From Stackebrandtia albiflava (GTDB taxonomy: Bacteria; Actinomycetota; Actinomycetes; Mycobacteriales; Micromonosporaceae), in contig NZ_VLLL01000005.1 of the NCBI RefSeq assembly GCF_007994225.1, positions 1,473,142-1,537,141 on the forward strand: a stretch of 64,000 nucleotides of DNA, given 5' to 3'. This document shows, in pieces, positions 7,675 through 18,923 of this stretch. The number at the start of each line of letters is the position of its first letter. The first letter of the stretch is position 1. The notes under the pieces are model-generated. The model saw nothing but the letters and a program-made list of their open reading frames with translations. It was not told where the DNA came from and ran no database searches. The translations under genes were made by a program, and so were the position numbers.

Positions 7675-8908
7675 AGCAGGATGTGTAGTGCCCGCGGGTG
7701 TCGGGTGGGTGAACGGTGGCCGATGGCGGCGGGTACGTCCGGCGACCGGCGGAGCGGGCCGTTTCACCGCGGGTGCGGGCCGCGTGGCCGGAACGTCGGG
7801 GCTGCAACGGTTCCGCCGCCCGCCGGAGGATGCGGCCCCCTCCGCGCCGTGACCGGTGCCACCCGGAGGGCGGCCCCGGCCGGGACGTGACGGATAAGGC
7901 GATCAGGTGCAGGTCTCCGAACTCGTGCCACAGCAGGCCGTGCGCTATCGCCTCGCGGTAGGCGTGGCGCAGGTGCACCGCGTCGGCGACGGCCGACAAC
8001 ATCGCCAGGTGTGTCGAGCGCGGCTCGTGCAGCCCGGTCACGATGCCGTCCACCACGTGGACGCCGCGTTCCGGGGTGACCACCAGTGAGGTGGTCCCCT
8101 CGGCGGCGCCGAACGTGCCGGAGGCGGCGGCCGATTCGAGGGCGCGGACCACGGTGGTGCCCACCGCGATGACCCTGCCGCCGGCGGACTTGGCGGCCCG
8201 GACCGCGGCGGCGGTGTGCGGGGTCACCTGGAACCACTCGGGGTAGGGCGGTTCGTCGGCCTCCGGGGAGGCCACTCCGGTGTGGAGTGTCACCGGTGCG
8301 ATGCCGATCCCCCTGCTGACCAGTGCGGTGACCATGTCGGCGGTGAACGGGCGGGCGGCCGAGGGCATCTCGGCGCTGCCGTCCACTGTGCCGAACACGG
8401 TCTGGTACGCGCTCAACGGCCAGTCGCGTCCGACGTAGTCGTAACGGATCGGCTTACCGTGTTTCATTAGGTATATCGGCACCGAGGTGTCGAGCTCCGC
8501 GAACCACAACCGCCGCGAGTACCGCTCCGCCAGGCGTAGGGTCACCCCGCCCGGCAACGGCAGGTGCTCCCCGGCGCGCACGTCCGCATGCGGGACGTGA
8601 CCGCGCCCCACCCGCCGGCGCGGCTCCACCAGCCAACGGCCGTCCTCCTGCCGGGTGGAGAAGTGCACCACCATCCGGTCGAGCCAGACGGCGGCGGGCA
8701 GTGTCGTGGAGTTGTTGACCACCAACAGGTCGCCGGGCCGAAGTGCCTCCGGCAGGTCCCGGAAGTGGCGGGTGTCGGTGTCGCCGGTCCGCCGGTCGGT
8801 GACCAGGAGCCTCACGTCGTCGCGCCCGGTACCTCGCACCTCGGGTGGTTCGGCCGCGTGGCGCGCGGCGTCCAACGCGAACTCGAACGCCGCCGGAAGG
8901 GTGGTCAC
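7370..8908 (-). CDS. QueA-like S-adenosylmethionine:tRNA ribosyltransferase-isomerase paralogue with read-through C-terminal extension
   Basis: Residues 1 to about 345 match the QueA family, which joins a SAM-derived ribosyl group to 7-deazaguanine-modified tRNA: LRPGDLLVVNNSTTLPA near residue 57, MPSAARPFT near 180, HTGVASPE near 208 and LWHEFGDLHLI at about 335-345, where the family normally ends. Here no stop follows and the frame continues about 167 residues into Arg/Pro/His-rich sequence unlike any protein, ending at 7370 inside the signal-peptide region of the next gene. The GTG start at 8908 overlaps the stop of the SDR gene (GTGA), so the two are translationally coupled. This actinobacterial QueA-like branch occurs without the queuosine pathway, so its substrate is uncertain. 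Confidence 0.75.
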   Translation of the reverse strand: MTTLPAAFEFALDAARHAAEPPEVRGTGRDDVRLLVTDRRTGDTDTRHFRDLPEALRPGDLLVVNNSTTLPAAVWLDRMVVHFSTRQEDGRWLVEPRRRVGRGHVPHADVRAGEHLPLPGGVTLRLAERYSRRLWFAELDTSVPIYLMKHGKPIRYDYVGRDWPLSAYQTVFGTVDGSAEMPSAARPFTADMVTALVSRGIGIAPVTLHTGVASPEADEPPYPEWFQVTPHTAAAVRAAKSAGGRVIAVGTTVVRALESAAASGTFGAAEGTTSLVVTPERGVHVVDGIVTGLHEPRSTHLAMLSAVADAVHLRHAYREAIAHGLLWHEFGDLHLIALSVTSRPGPPSGWHRSRRGGGRILRRAAEPLQPRRSGHAARTRGETARSAGRRTYPPPSATVHPPDTRGHYTSCCAPIPPQRVRRSDRAGRAQPHDTPRRTRPRRDPGRRRLPPARHLPGVPQRFTRRGHRRRDRGGDRGRRDRGLHRQSRRRARFRGHHRPGRPTARRSIHPGR

Positions 8909-9600
8909 GACGCGTCCTCGAAGAGCCGGGACGCCGGGAAGCGGGCACCGGCGGGGCGGGCGTCGACGAGCCGCACGATGGCCTCGGCGGCCCGCTGCGG
9001 CGGCGGGGCGGCCTCGGCCTCGGCCCCGACGGCCTCCGCCAGCATCCGGGTGCGCATCTCACCCGGGTCCACCCACCACACCGCCACGTCGGGTTCCTCG
9101 GCGGAGAGGACGTGCGACAACTGGTCCAGGGCGGCCTTGCTCGCGCCGTAGCCGCCCCATCCCGGGTACCCGCCAGTCGCGGCGTCGGACGAGATGTTGA
9201 CGACCGCGCCGCCTCGGCGCCGCAGCGCGGGCAGTAGGAGCTGCGTCAACGCCAGTGGTGCCGTCACGTTGGTCTCGAACAGGCGTGACAGTCGGTCGAG
9301 TGGATAGTCGGCGAGAGCCGGTAGCGGTGTCGCCCCCAGATCGCTGGCGTTGTTGACCAGCAGGTCGACCCCGCCGAGCCCTTCGAGGTGCGCGGCGAGC
9401 CGGGCGCGGTGGGACGGGTCGGTGACGTCGCCGGCGAGCGCGTCGGCGCCGACCCGCGCGGCGACCTCCTTCAGCGCGTCCTCACCGCGCGCGGTGAGGA
9501 CGGTGTGCCAGCCACGGCCGGCCAGTGCGACCGCCAGGGCCTCACCGAGTCCCCGGGAGGCACCGGTGACGAGGGCGATTCGGGATTCGTTGTGAGTCAT
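8905..9600 (-). CDS. Short-chain dehydrogenase/reductase (SDR)
   Basis: The 231-residue protein is a classical SDR: TGASRGLG cofactor motif near residue 11, DVTDP near 58, NNASDLG near 79, catalytic Ser in NISSDA near 137 and YGASK catalytic Tyr/Lys near 149. It should be NAD(P)-dependent and act on an alcohol/ketone pair; the substrate cannot be read from sequence. The start is the ATG at 9600 (MTHNES); an upstream in-frame GTG would add 12 residues before the usual beta strand. Its stop overlaps the GTG of the QueA-like gene, so the pair forms a two-gene operon. Confidence 0.85.
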   Translation of the reverse strand: MTHNESRIALVTGASRGLGEALAVALAGRGWHTVLTARGEDALKEVAARVGADALAGDVTDPSHRARLAAHLEGLGGVDLLVNNASDLGATPLPALADYPLDRLSRLFETNVTAPLALTQLLLPALRRRGGAVVNISSDAATGGYPGWGGYGASKAALDQLSHVLSAEEPDVAVWWVDPGEMRTRMLAEAVGAEAEAAPPPQRAAEAIVRLVDARPAGARFPASRLFEDAS

Positions 9601-9717
9601 GGCATCGACGGTAGGTTCCGCGTGGGCCGCCGCCATCGGGCCGACGTCCGGGACCAGCCGGGGATCCTCGTCCTAGGACCTCGGTCGCATGTCGGTGGTG
9701 GACGCTAAGGTCCCGGC

Positions 9718-10086
9718 ATGACCGACACCTCCCAAAACAAGGGTTTCACGCACGTCAAGATGGTGACGGGCGGGCACGGCAGCTCGATCATCCTCAGCGC
9801 CGGTGGCCCCGCGGACGCCCACCTGGCCGGCGTGTTCGCCGAGTTCGGCCTGGAGGGCAGCGGCTACGACTGGCAGAGCGCCGTGGCCGGCAGGCTCGCC
9901 CTGGACGGCACCGGTGTGCCCGACGGCGTCGCCTTCGACTCCGAGGCCGGCATGTTCTGCGCCTACGGCTCCGACACCTCGGGCCTGTTGCGGATCGGTG
10001 CCGTGGTGGAGGGGAGGCTCGCCGACGCGGAGAGCCTCCGGGCGGCACTGACCGAGGTGCGGGAGAAGGACCTGTGGGCTGACTGA
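9718..10086 (+). CDS. Imm51-like putative immunity protein, orphan
   Basis: The 122-residue acidic protein resembles the Imm51 family of polymorphic-toxin immunity proteins: the compact domain carries GSGYDWQSAV near residue 50, preceded by an ADAHLAGVFAEFG helix, a pattern I recall from Imm51. Such proteins sit in the cytoplasm and neutralise a cognate nuclease or similar toxin. No toxin gene is adjacent, so it may protect against toxins from neighbouring cells or have another role. The ATG at 9718 is clear. Its 3' end overlaps the convergent PAP2 gene by 124 bp. The family call is from memory of motifs. Confidence 0.5.
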   Translation: MTDTSQNKGFTHVKMVTGGHGSSIILSAGGPADAHLAGVFAEFGLEGSGYDWQSAVAGRLALDGTGVPDGVAFDSEAGMFCAYGSDTSGLLRIGAVVEGRLADAESLRAALTEVREKDLWAD

Positions 10087-10826
10087 CCCCTCCGTCCGGG
10101 GCCGCCGGGGATGTGCCGTTCCAGCAAGTCGAGCGGCCCCAACGGCACGGTGTCCCACGGGAACCGCCTGACCGTCCGGGACAGCAACACGCCGAGCAGG
10201 ATGCCGCCGACGCTGTCGGTGGCCCAGTGGTAGCCCAGATACGTCTGTCCCGCCGTCAGCAGGACGCTCGGCGTGACCGCGAGCGCCCATCGCCACGCCA
10301 CGCCGAGCCGCGGCAACAGCCACACCGCGAGACCGAACCAGGTGGCGGTGGCGATGGAGTGCCCGGACGGGAAGGCGTCGAATCCCTGCCCGGCGAAGAA
10401 CGCCGCGCCCTCCGGCCCGGTGTCGGTGTCGGGACAGCGCGGCGGGCAGTCCGGCCAGTGCGGGAACACCCGGTCGGAGAGTCGTTGCAGCTCCTTGGTC
10501 CCGGCCATCAGCAACCAGGTCGCTCCCACCGGCAGCAGTGGCCGGATGCTGCGATGGTGACGGGCACAGCACAGCGCGAGATAGGTGCAGACGATCGCCT
10601 GCAACGTGGGCAGGCCCAGGAACTTGAAGACCGCGGCGATCTCCAACGCCCACCCGGGCTGGTCGGCCTCCACGTGGTCGCGGATCACGACGTCGAGCAC
10701 GACCAGCGGTGAGGGCCACCACAGTAGGGCGGTGATCGCGAGCAGGGCCGTGACCATGACGACGTCCGGCCACCAGCGGCGTGGCCCGTCGGCGAACAGG
10801 GGATTCCGGGGACGGTGTGGTGACAT
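9963..10826 (-). CDS. PAP2-family membrane phosphatase
   Basis: The 287-residue protein has six predicted membrane helices and the three PAP2 motifs: KELQRLSDR near residue 110 (phosphate-binding Lys/Arg), PSGHS near 153 and YLGYHWATDSVGG near 197 with the catalytic His and Asp. Members hydrolyse phosphate esters of lipids such as undecaprenyl diphosphate or phosphatidic acid at the membrane. The last 45 or so residues, after RHIPGG, are Ser/Arg-rich, do not fit the family and are antisense to the Imm51-like gene, so they are probably a tail gained by loss of an earlier stop. The ATG at 10826 precedes a basic N-terminus and the first helix. Confidence 0.85.
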   Translation of the reverse strand: MSPHRPRNPLFADGPRRWWPDVVMVTALLAITALLWWPSPLVVLDVVIRDHVEADQPGWALEIAAVFKFLGLPTLQAIVCTYLALCCARHHRSIRPLLPVGATWLLMAGTKELQRLSDRVFPHWPDCPPRCPDTDTGPEGAAFFAGQGFDAFPSGHSIATATWFGLAVWLLPRLGVAWRWALAVTPSVLLTAGQTYLGYHWATDSVGGILLGVLLSRTVRRFPWDTVPLGPLDLLERHIPGGPGRRGQSAHRSFSRTSVSAARRLSASASLPSTTAPIRNRPEVSEP

Positions 10827-11033
10827 ACGTCCTTCCGCGGTTCGAAGGGCTCGTCTCTCAAACGCCGCGTCGGGGCGCGGGGGTTGCCCGCGCCGGGGAG
10901 GGTCGGTGTGCGACGGCCGGTAGATTCGGGGTCGCGCGGCTTACACGTGCTCCGGCCGGGAATGCGCGGGTGGCCGCGGATGTTGCTTCAGGACGCTGTT
11001 GTTGTTTTCGTGTGATGTCGGAAGGCGATTGAC

Positions 11034-11933
11034 GTGTCGGAACCCCGAGAGTTGTATGAGATCGTGTCGGACGTCCCCTCGGGTGCGGTGCTGCTGACGG
11101 ACTTCCGCGGCTTCATGGACGCCGGTTCGGCGGCCGAGGGGGTCAGCGCCTACCTGTTGGAGACCTTCGAGCACGAACTGGTCGCCAGGTTCGACGTGGA
11201 CGGGTTGGTCGACTACCGGTCACGCCGGCCGTCGATGACGTTCGCGGCCGACCACTGGGAGGACTACGACGCGCCCCGGCTGGAGATCCACCTGTTGCAC
11301 GACGAGCTGGGCACACCGTTCCTGTTGCTGTCCGGCAGCGAACCCGACGTGCAGTGGGAGCGGTTCGTCGCGGCCGTGCGCGGGCTGATCGAGCGGTGGG
11401 GCGTGCGCCTGACCGTCGGCATGCACGGCATCCCGATGGGGGCACCGCACACCCGGCCGCTGGGTGTCACGCCTCACGCGACCCGTGCGGAACTGTTGGG
11501 GAACCGGCAGTCGGTGTTCAACCGGTTGCGTGTGCCGGGCAACGTCGCGGCGCTGCTGGAGCTGCGCCTGGGGGAGGCCGGTCACGACGCGATGGGGTTC
11601 GCCGTCCACGTGCCGCACTACCTGGCGCAGTCGAACTACCCGGCCGCGTCGGTGACCCTGTTGGAGGCCGTCGCCGACGCCACCGGCCTGTCGGTGCCGT
11701 TGGACGAGCTGCGGGACTCCGCGCGCGAGGTCGACGCCGAGGTCGACGCGCAGGTTCGGGCCTCCTCCGAGGTCAAGGACGTCGTGGAGGCGCTTGAGCG
11801 GCAGTACGACATGTTCGTGGACTCGGTGGAGCGTGACAGCCTGCTCGCCGACGAGTCGCAGTTGCCGACCGCCGACGAGTTGGGCGCGGAGCTGGAGAGG
11901 TTCCTCGCCGACCAGCGGCGCGGCGACGCCTGA
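11034..11933 (+). CDS. PAC2 family protein (proteasome-assembly-chaperone-like)
   Basis: The 299-residue protein matches the PAC2 family common in proteasome-bearing actinobacteria: LLTDFRGFMDAGSAAEG near residue 20, LLLSGSEPDVQWERFV near 96, MHGIPMGAPHTRPLGVT near 130 and HVPHYLAQSNYPAASVTLLEAV near 190. The C-terminal 80 residues form acidic helices. The fold is shared with eukaryotic proteasome-assembly chaperones, but the bacterial role is not settled. The start is GTG at 11034 with GAAGGCG upstream. It stands alone; the LysR gene converges on it 161 bp away. Confidence 0.8.
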   Translation: MSEPRELYEIVSDVPSGAVLLTDFRGFMDAGSAAEGVSAYLLETFEHELVARFDVDGLVDYRSRRPSMTFAADHWEDYDAPRLEIHLLHDELGTPFLLLSGSEPDVQWERFVAAVRGLIERWGVRLTVGMHGIPMGAPHTRPLGVTPHATRAELLGNRQSVFNRLRVPGNVAALLELRLGEAGHDAMGFAVHVPHYLAQSNYPAASVTLLEAVADATGLSVPLDELRDSAREVDAEVDAQVRASSEVKDVVEALERQYDMFVDSVERDSLLADESQLPTADELGAELERFLADQRRGDA

Positions 11934-12094
11934 GGGACCGGCTCCGGCCCTGCTGCGCGCCGCCCGGTCGGCGCCGCTGAGGAGCGGTGCGTTCCACACC
12001 GGTACGCAGGGAGCTTCCAGAGCATCGCCTTCGCCGCCCTGCGAACGCAGTTGATCGGAACACCGGTCGCCACGAACGAGGACGGCCTCCCGGT

Positions 12095-13018
12095 TCAACC
12101 GGAGACCGTCACGGCGGGTCCGGCGCCGGTGGACCGCAGGTGCGCCACCAGGATGCGCCGCAGTTCGGTCGCCGCCCGGGTGGGTGCGACGTCCTTGCGG
12201 TGGGCCACGGCGATGGTGCGATGTAGTCCCGGCCGGTCGAACCGTGTGACGCGCAGACCGGAGCGGGCCGCGACCATCTGGGGGACGACCGCCAACCCGA
12301 GCCCGGCGCGGACGAACCCCAGCACGGCGTCCATCTCGCCGCCCTCGACGGTGAAGGAGGGCTCGAACCCGGCGACCCGGCAGGCCGCGGTGGTGAACTC
12401 GCGCAGGTCGTAGCCGCGCCGGAACATGACCATTGGCCGGTCGCGCAGGTCGTCCACCCGGATGCGGCGGCGGGCCACCGGCGCGGCCTGTTCCGGTGGC
12501 GACACCACCACCAGTTCCTCACGGAGCAGTTCGGTGGCCGACAGGGCGGGCACGACCCCGCGTTGCGGGGTGATGATCAGCGCCAGGTCGAGTTCGCCGC
12601 CGGCGAGGGTGCGGACCAGGTTCTGCGACCCGCTCTCCTCTATGTGGAGTTCGACGTTGGGGTAGGCGTCGTGGAATCTGCGAAGCACGTCCGGGACCAG
12701 GCTCGCGCACAGGCTCGGGGTGGCGCCCAGCCGGACCCGGCCCCGGTTGAGCCGTACCGCGTCGGCGACCTCCCGCCTGGCGGTCTCGGTGTCGGCGAGG
12801 ATCCGGCGGGCGAGGGGTAGCAGCGCCTCACCGCCGTCGGTGAGGGTGATGTTGCCGCGCGCCCGGTGCAGCAGTTCGGTGCCCAACTCGCGTTCCAGGC
12901 CCCGGATGTGCTGGGACAGTGAGGGCTGAGTGATGCCCAACACCTCCGCGGCCCTGGTGAAGTGCCTTGTGTCACAGACGGTGACGAAGGAGCGGAGCTG
13001 AGTCAGTTGCACGCTCAC
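12095..13018 (-). CDS. LysR family transcriptional regulator divergent from sdhCAB
   Basis: The protein of about 307 residues has an N-terminal winged helix-turn-helix (residues 4-62; FTRAAEVLGITQPSLSQHIRGLERELG) and a LysR substrate-binding domain after residue 90. I chose the GTG at 13018 because the helix-turn-helix then begins in the usual place; an ATG at 13057 would add 13 residues. It is divergent from succinate dehydrogenase and there is a T-N11-A dyad just upstream of its start, so it probably controls sdhCAB and itself. The inducer is unknown. Confidence 0.88.
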   Translation of the reverse strand: MSVQLTQLRSFVTVCDTRHFTRAAEVLGITQPSLSQHIRGLERELGTELLHRARGNITLTDGGEALLPLARRILADTETARREVADAVRLNRGRVRLGATPSLCASLVPDVLRRFHDAYPNVELHIEESGSQNLVRTLAGGELDLALIITPQRGVVPALSATELLREELVVVSPPEQAAPVARRRIRVDDLRDRPMVMFRRGYDLREFTTAACRVAGFEPSFTVEGGEMDAVLGFVRAGLGLAVVPQMVAARSGLRVTRFDRPGLHRTIAVAHRKDVAPTRAATELRRILVAHLRSTGAGPAVTVSG

Positions 13019-13020
13019 AT

Positions 13021-13037
13021 GATAGGCACGGGCTATC
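13021..13037. promoter_or_regulatory. LysR-type dyad (T-N11-A) between lysR and sdhC
   Basis: GATAG (13021-13025) and CTATC (13033-13037) form a perfect inverted repeat with a 7-nt spacer, and contain T-N11-A between 13023 and 13035, the usual LysR recognition form. It sits 3 bp upstream of the LysR start and 59 bp upstream of sdhC. Confidence 0.5.
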
Positions 13038-13057
13038 GAATCGACAATGATCATCAC

Positions 13058-13087
13058 TTGGACGAACCGAGCCCGATTTCCTAGTCT
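13058..13087 (+). promoter_or_regulatory. Predicted sigma-A-type promoter of sdhCAB, leaderless
   Basis: TTGGAC (13058-13063) and TAGTCT (13082-13087) are good -35 and -10 hexamers with an 18-bp spacer. The sdhC ATG at 13096 is only 8 bp past the -10 and has no Shine-Dalgarno sequence, so the transcript probably starts at the ATG. Confidence 0.55.
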
Positions 13088-13095
13088 TTGGATTC

Positions 13096-13812
13096 ATGGC
13101 CCTAGACACCCGGACTAAACGCCCGGCCAAGACCTCACGAGCGGTGCCCGCCGCCCTGTGGCGATCCACGATCGGCAAGAAGGTGATCATGTCGATCACC
13201 GGCCTGATCATGATCGGCTACCTGGTCGCACACATGGCGGGCAACATCAAGGTCTTCTCCGGCGAGGAGAAGTTCAACTCCTACGCGCACTGGCTCCGTA
13301 CCTTCGGCGAGCCGGTGTTGCCGTACGAGGGCTTCCTGTGGTTGATGCGGGTGCTCCTGCTGGTCGCGGTCGTGGCGCACATCGTGTCGGCCGTCCAGCT
13401 CACCCGCCGCGCCGTGAAGGACCGGCCCAGGTCGCGCACCGGGAAGCCGCGAGGCGGCGGCTACGTCACCTTCACCATGCGGTCCGGCGGCGTGATCCTG
13501 TTCCTGTTCATCATCTGGCACATCCTCGACCTGACGACCCTGACGGTCAACGAGCGCGCCGAGGTGGGCAACCCGTACGGGAACCTGGTGGCCACCTTCG
13601 ACACCTGGTACGGCAACGTCATCTACATCGCGGCGCTGCTGGCACTGGGCTACCACCTCAAGCACGGGATCTGGGCGGCGGCACAGACCCTGGGAGTGGG
13701 AACGACGACGCGTAACCGGGTGTTCCGCCCGGCGGCGGTACTGGTGGCCCTGGTCATCACCGTCGGCTTCGTCGCGGTCCCGATCGGCGTCATGACTGGA
13801 GTAGTGAGCTGA
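13096..13812 (+). CDS. sdhC: Succinate dehydrogenase cytochrome b558-type membrane subunit
   Basis: The 238-residue membrane anchor has five predicted helices and belongs to the Bacillus-type single-anchor SdhC family (b558). Candidate haem-ligand histidines are in AHMAGN near residue 46, VVAHIVS near 95, IWHILD near 142 and GYHLKHG near 190. It anchors the flavoprotein and iron-sulfur subunits to the membrane and passes electrons to menaquinone. It is the first of three coupled genes; sdhA starts 3 bp after the stop. The ATG at 13096 appears leaderless. Confidence 0.92.
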   Translation: MALDTRTKRPAKTSRAVPAALWRSTIGKKVIMSITGLIMIGYLVAHMAGNIKVFSGEEKFNSYAHWLRTFGEPVLPYEGFLWLMRVLLLVAVVAHIVSAVQLTRRAVKDRPRSRTGKPRGGGYVTFTMRSGGVILFLFIIWHILDLTTLTVNERAEVGNPYGNLVATFDTWYGNVIYIAALLALGYHLKHGIWAAAQTLGVGTTTRNRVFRPAAVLVALVITVGFVAVPIGVMTGVVS

Positions 13813-13814
13813 AG

Positions 13815-16498
<2,684 letters not shown>

Positions 16499-16500
16499 TC

Positions 16501-16541
16501 CCCGGTGCGGCCGGTCGTGCCGCACGACCGGCCGCACCGGG
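16501..16541. terminator. Strong intrinsic terminator after sdhB
   Basis: Arms 16501-16520 and 16522-16541 are exact reverse complements of 20 nt around one central base, giving a very stable GC hairpin immediately after the sdhB stop. There is no T-tract. Confidence 0.8.
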
Positions 16542-16599
16542 CGGGGCGCCCCGGTGGTGGTCCACGCCCGGTCCCACCGCCCGGCATAGGCTTGCCCGC

Positions 16600-17724
16600 G
16601 TGACGGAACCCGACGACACCGACGACCTCCTCGACGCCGTCAGTGCCGCGGTGCTGGCCGTGACCAGGCACCTGTCGGTGGCCGAGGTCCTGGAGGTGAT
16701 CGTCCGGTCGGCGCGCCGACTGTTGGGCGCGCGTTACGGGGCGCTCGGCATCCCCGACGACGAGGGCGGCTTCGCGGAGTTCATCGCCGACGGGGTACCC
16801 GAACGGCAACGTGCCGCCATCGGGCCGTTGCCGCGGCAGCACGGCATGCTCGCGGCGCTGCTGCGGGGCGGCGAGACGATCCGGGTCTCCGACATCCGCG
16901 AGGATCCCCGGTTCGGGTGGTGGCCGAAGGCGCATCCGGTGTTGACGGCGTTCCTGGGGGTCCCCATCCGTGACGGTGGTGACGTCATCGGCATCGTCTT
17001 CCTCGCCGACCGGGTCGACGGTGCCGACTTCAGCGACCGTGACGAACGGGTGCTGACGCTGTTCGCCGCGCACGCGGCGATCGCCCTGACCAACGCGCGC
17101 CTGTACGAGCGCAACCTCGAGTTGTCGGTGGTGGAGGAACGCAACCGTCTGGCCCGCGACCTGCACGACGTCGTCGCGCAACAGTTGTTCTCGCTGCGAT
17201 TGACGGCGCGCAGCGCGGCGGCGACGTTGCCGGTCGACCCGGAGGCGGCCGCCGGGCACCTGGCGGAGGTGGAGAGGATGGCCGCCGAGGCCGGGGCGGC
17301 GCTGCGGTCGGTGATCGTGGAGTTGCGGCCCGCCGATCTGGAGGCGCACGGCCTGGCCGAGACGTTGCGCCGGTTCACGGTGACGGTGGGGCGGGTCCAC
17401 CGACTCGCCACGGAGTTCCACTGGGAGGGGGAGATTCCGCTCGACAAGGCGGGGGAACTGGAGATGCTCCGGATGACTCAGGAGGCGGTGTACAACGCGG
17501 TGAGGCACGCCCGGCCCCGCACGGTGGCCGTGGTGGTGCGCGGTGGCGAGACCGTCGTGGTGGAGGTGTCCGACGACGGTGACGGTTTCGACCCGTCGGC
17601 GGGGAGTCCGCGGGGGCTGGGCATGGCGTCGATGCGGGAGCGGGCGCACCGGCTGGGTGGGACGGTGGAGTTCCTCGCCAACGACGACGGCGGCACGACG
17701 GTGCGTATGGAGGTCCCGGCGTGA
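16600..17724 (+). CDS. GAF-domain sensor histidine kinase (NarL-partner type)
   Basis: The 374-residue soluble kinase has a GAF domain (residues about 25-165; RYGALGIPD and TAFLGVPI), a HisKA_3 dimerisation domain with the phospho-accepting His189 in RDLHDVV, and an HATPase domain with N-box EAVYNAVRHA near residue 295 and G-boxes DDGDGF and GLGMASM. The GAF domain resembles those of DevS/DosS-like kinases, which bind haem or other small molecules, but I cannot assign a ligand. GTG at 16600 is the likely start. The response regulator gene overlaps its stop (GTGA), so the pair is a two-component system. It follows sdhB after a terminator and is probably independent of sdh. Confidence 0.88.
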   Translation: MTEPDDTDDLLDAVSAAVLAVTRHLSVAEVLEVIVRSARRLLGARYGALGIPDDEGGFAEFIADGVPERQRAAIGPLPRQHGMLAALLRGGETIRVSDIREDPRFGWWPKAHPVLTAFLGVPIRDGGDVIGIVFLADRVDGADFSDRDERVLTLFAAHAAIALTNARLYERNLELSVVEERNRLARDLHDVVAQQLFSLRLTARSAAATLPVDPEAAAGHLAEVERMAAEAGAALRSVIVELRPADLEAHGLAETLRRFTVTVGRVHRLATEFHWEGEIPLDKAGELEMLRMTQEAVYNAVRHARPRTVAVVVRGGETVVVEVSDDGDGFDPSAGSPRGLGMASMRERAHRLGGTVEFLANDDGGTTVRMEVPA

Positions 17725-18347
17725 CGGCCCCGATCCGGATCATGCTGGTCGACGACCATCCGGTGGTCAGGCGTGGCCTGCGTACCTTCCTGGAGCTGCA
17801 ACCGGACATGACGGTGGTGGCCGAGGCGGCGGACGGGGCGGCGGCGTTGCGTTCGGCGGCGGAGGCGGCGCCCGACGTGATGCTGCTGGACCTGCGGATG
17901 CCGGGGTTGTCCGGCCGCGAGGTGCTGGCGGAGCTGGGGCGCCGGGGCGACCCGGTGCGGGTGATCGTGTTGACCTCGGTGACCGAGGCGGGGGAGGTGG
18001 CGCCGGCCATGGAGGCGGGCGCGGCGGGTTTCCTCTACAAGGACGTGGATCCCGATGTGCTGGCCCGGGCGGTCCGGTCCGTCCACGACGGCCAGACGTT
18101 GTTGGCGCCCGCGGCGATGGCCGCGATCTCGGCGGTGCCGCCGCAGGACGCGACCGGCCTCACCGGGCGTGAGCGAGAGGTGCTTCGGCTGGTGGCGGCC
18201 GGACTGTCGAACCGGCAGATCGCGCGCCGGTTGACGGTGGCGGAGAAGACCGTCAAGACGCACCTGACGAGTGTGTTCCGCAAGATCGGTGTGGTCGACC
18301 GTACCCAGGCGGCGTTGTGGGCGGTGCGGCACGGCCTGGCGGAGTGA
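17721..18347 (+). CDS. NarL/LuxR-family response regulator
   Basis: The 208-residue regulator has a receiver domain (residues 5-120) with acidic pocket DD at 11-12, phospho-acceptor Asp57 in LLDLRMPG, Thr in LTSV and Lys in YKDVD, then a LuxR-type helix-turn-helix (about 145-205; LTGREREVLRLVAAGLSNRQ). It is coupled to the upstream kinase by a GTGA overlap. Targets are unknown. Confidence 0.92.
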   Translation: MTAPIRIMLVDDHPVVRRGLRTFLELQPDMTVVAEAADGAAALRSAAEAAPDVMLLDLRMPGLSGREVLAELGRRGDPVRVIVLTSVTEAGEVAPAMEAGAAGFLYKDVDPDVLARAVRSVHDGQTLLAPAAMAAISAVPPQDATGLTGREREVLRLVAAGLSNRQIARRLTVAEKTVKTHLTSVFRKIGVVDRTQAALWAVRHGLAE

Positions 18348-18449
18348 CGGCCGGCAGCCCGTCGGCACGCCGGGTGTTCCCCCGGACGGGGGAGGCCGTT
18401 CCCCTGATCGGGGCGGGTGTGGTGTGCCGGTCGGGCCGAGAATCGAGTC

Positions 18450-18923
18450 GTGAACAGACTCGTCGTCTTCGTGTCGATCGCCGCGGCCGGTGCGCTCGTC
18501 TATGCCGGTTCCAAGGTGGAGCTGGCGTTGCGGGGGGAGCTGGGTATGCCGGGTTTTCCGGCGCCCGCTCAGTCCTACGCGTCCTATGACCCGGTCGGCG
18601 GCCAGCTCGGCAATGCCGTGGTGGGGGTGCTGCTGGCCGGGTTGATCCTGTTGCTGCCGTGGCTTCCACGGTCGGGATGGTGGCGGCGTTCGGTGCTGCT
18701 GGGCAACGGTCTCGCGTTGGCCGTGGTCGCGGTGGGCGTGGCCACCTTCGCGGCGCGGGCGTCGGGTGTGGCTCCGGTGCTGGGTGATCCGCCGGTGTCG
18801 GCGGCGGGTTGGTGGGCGGTGTCCGTGGGAGTGGTGTGGGTGGCCGGTTGGGCCGTGGCGCTTCGTCTGGCGCGCCGCCATCCCGGCCGTAGTGTACGTG
18901 ATATATCGCCTGCGAGGCATTGA
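18450..18923 (+). CDS. Small multi-pass membrane protein of unknown function
   Basis: The 157-residue protein has four hydrophobic segments (about 3-22, 50-72, 84-105 and 118-142) and no family I recognise. It is preceded by the response regulator with a 100-bp gap and may be a target of the two-component system, but this is only proximity. The start GTG at 18450 is chosen because it places the first helix at the N-terminus. Its last codons coincide with a 26-bp motif that recurs at 34587. Confidence 0.6.
   Translation: MNRLVVFVSIAAAGALVYAGSKVELALRGELGMPGFPAPAQSYASYDPVGGQLGNAVVGVLLAGLILLLPWLPRSGWWRRSVLLGNGLALAVVAVGVATFAARASGVAPVLGDPPVSAAGWWAVSVGVVWVAGWAVALRLARRHPGRSVRDISPARH

Noticed and set aside
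7674-7767. 31-residue N-terminal extension of the phytase-like protein
   Set aside because: It would put a non-signal-like Arg/Pro-rich segment before a normal signal peptide.
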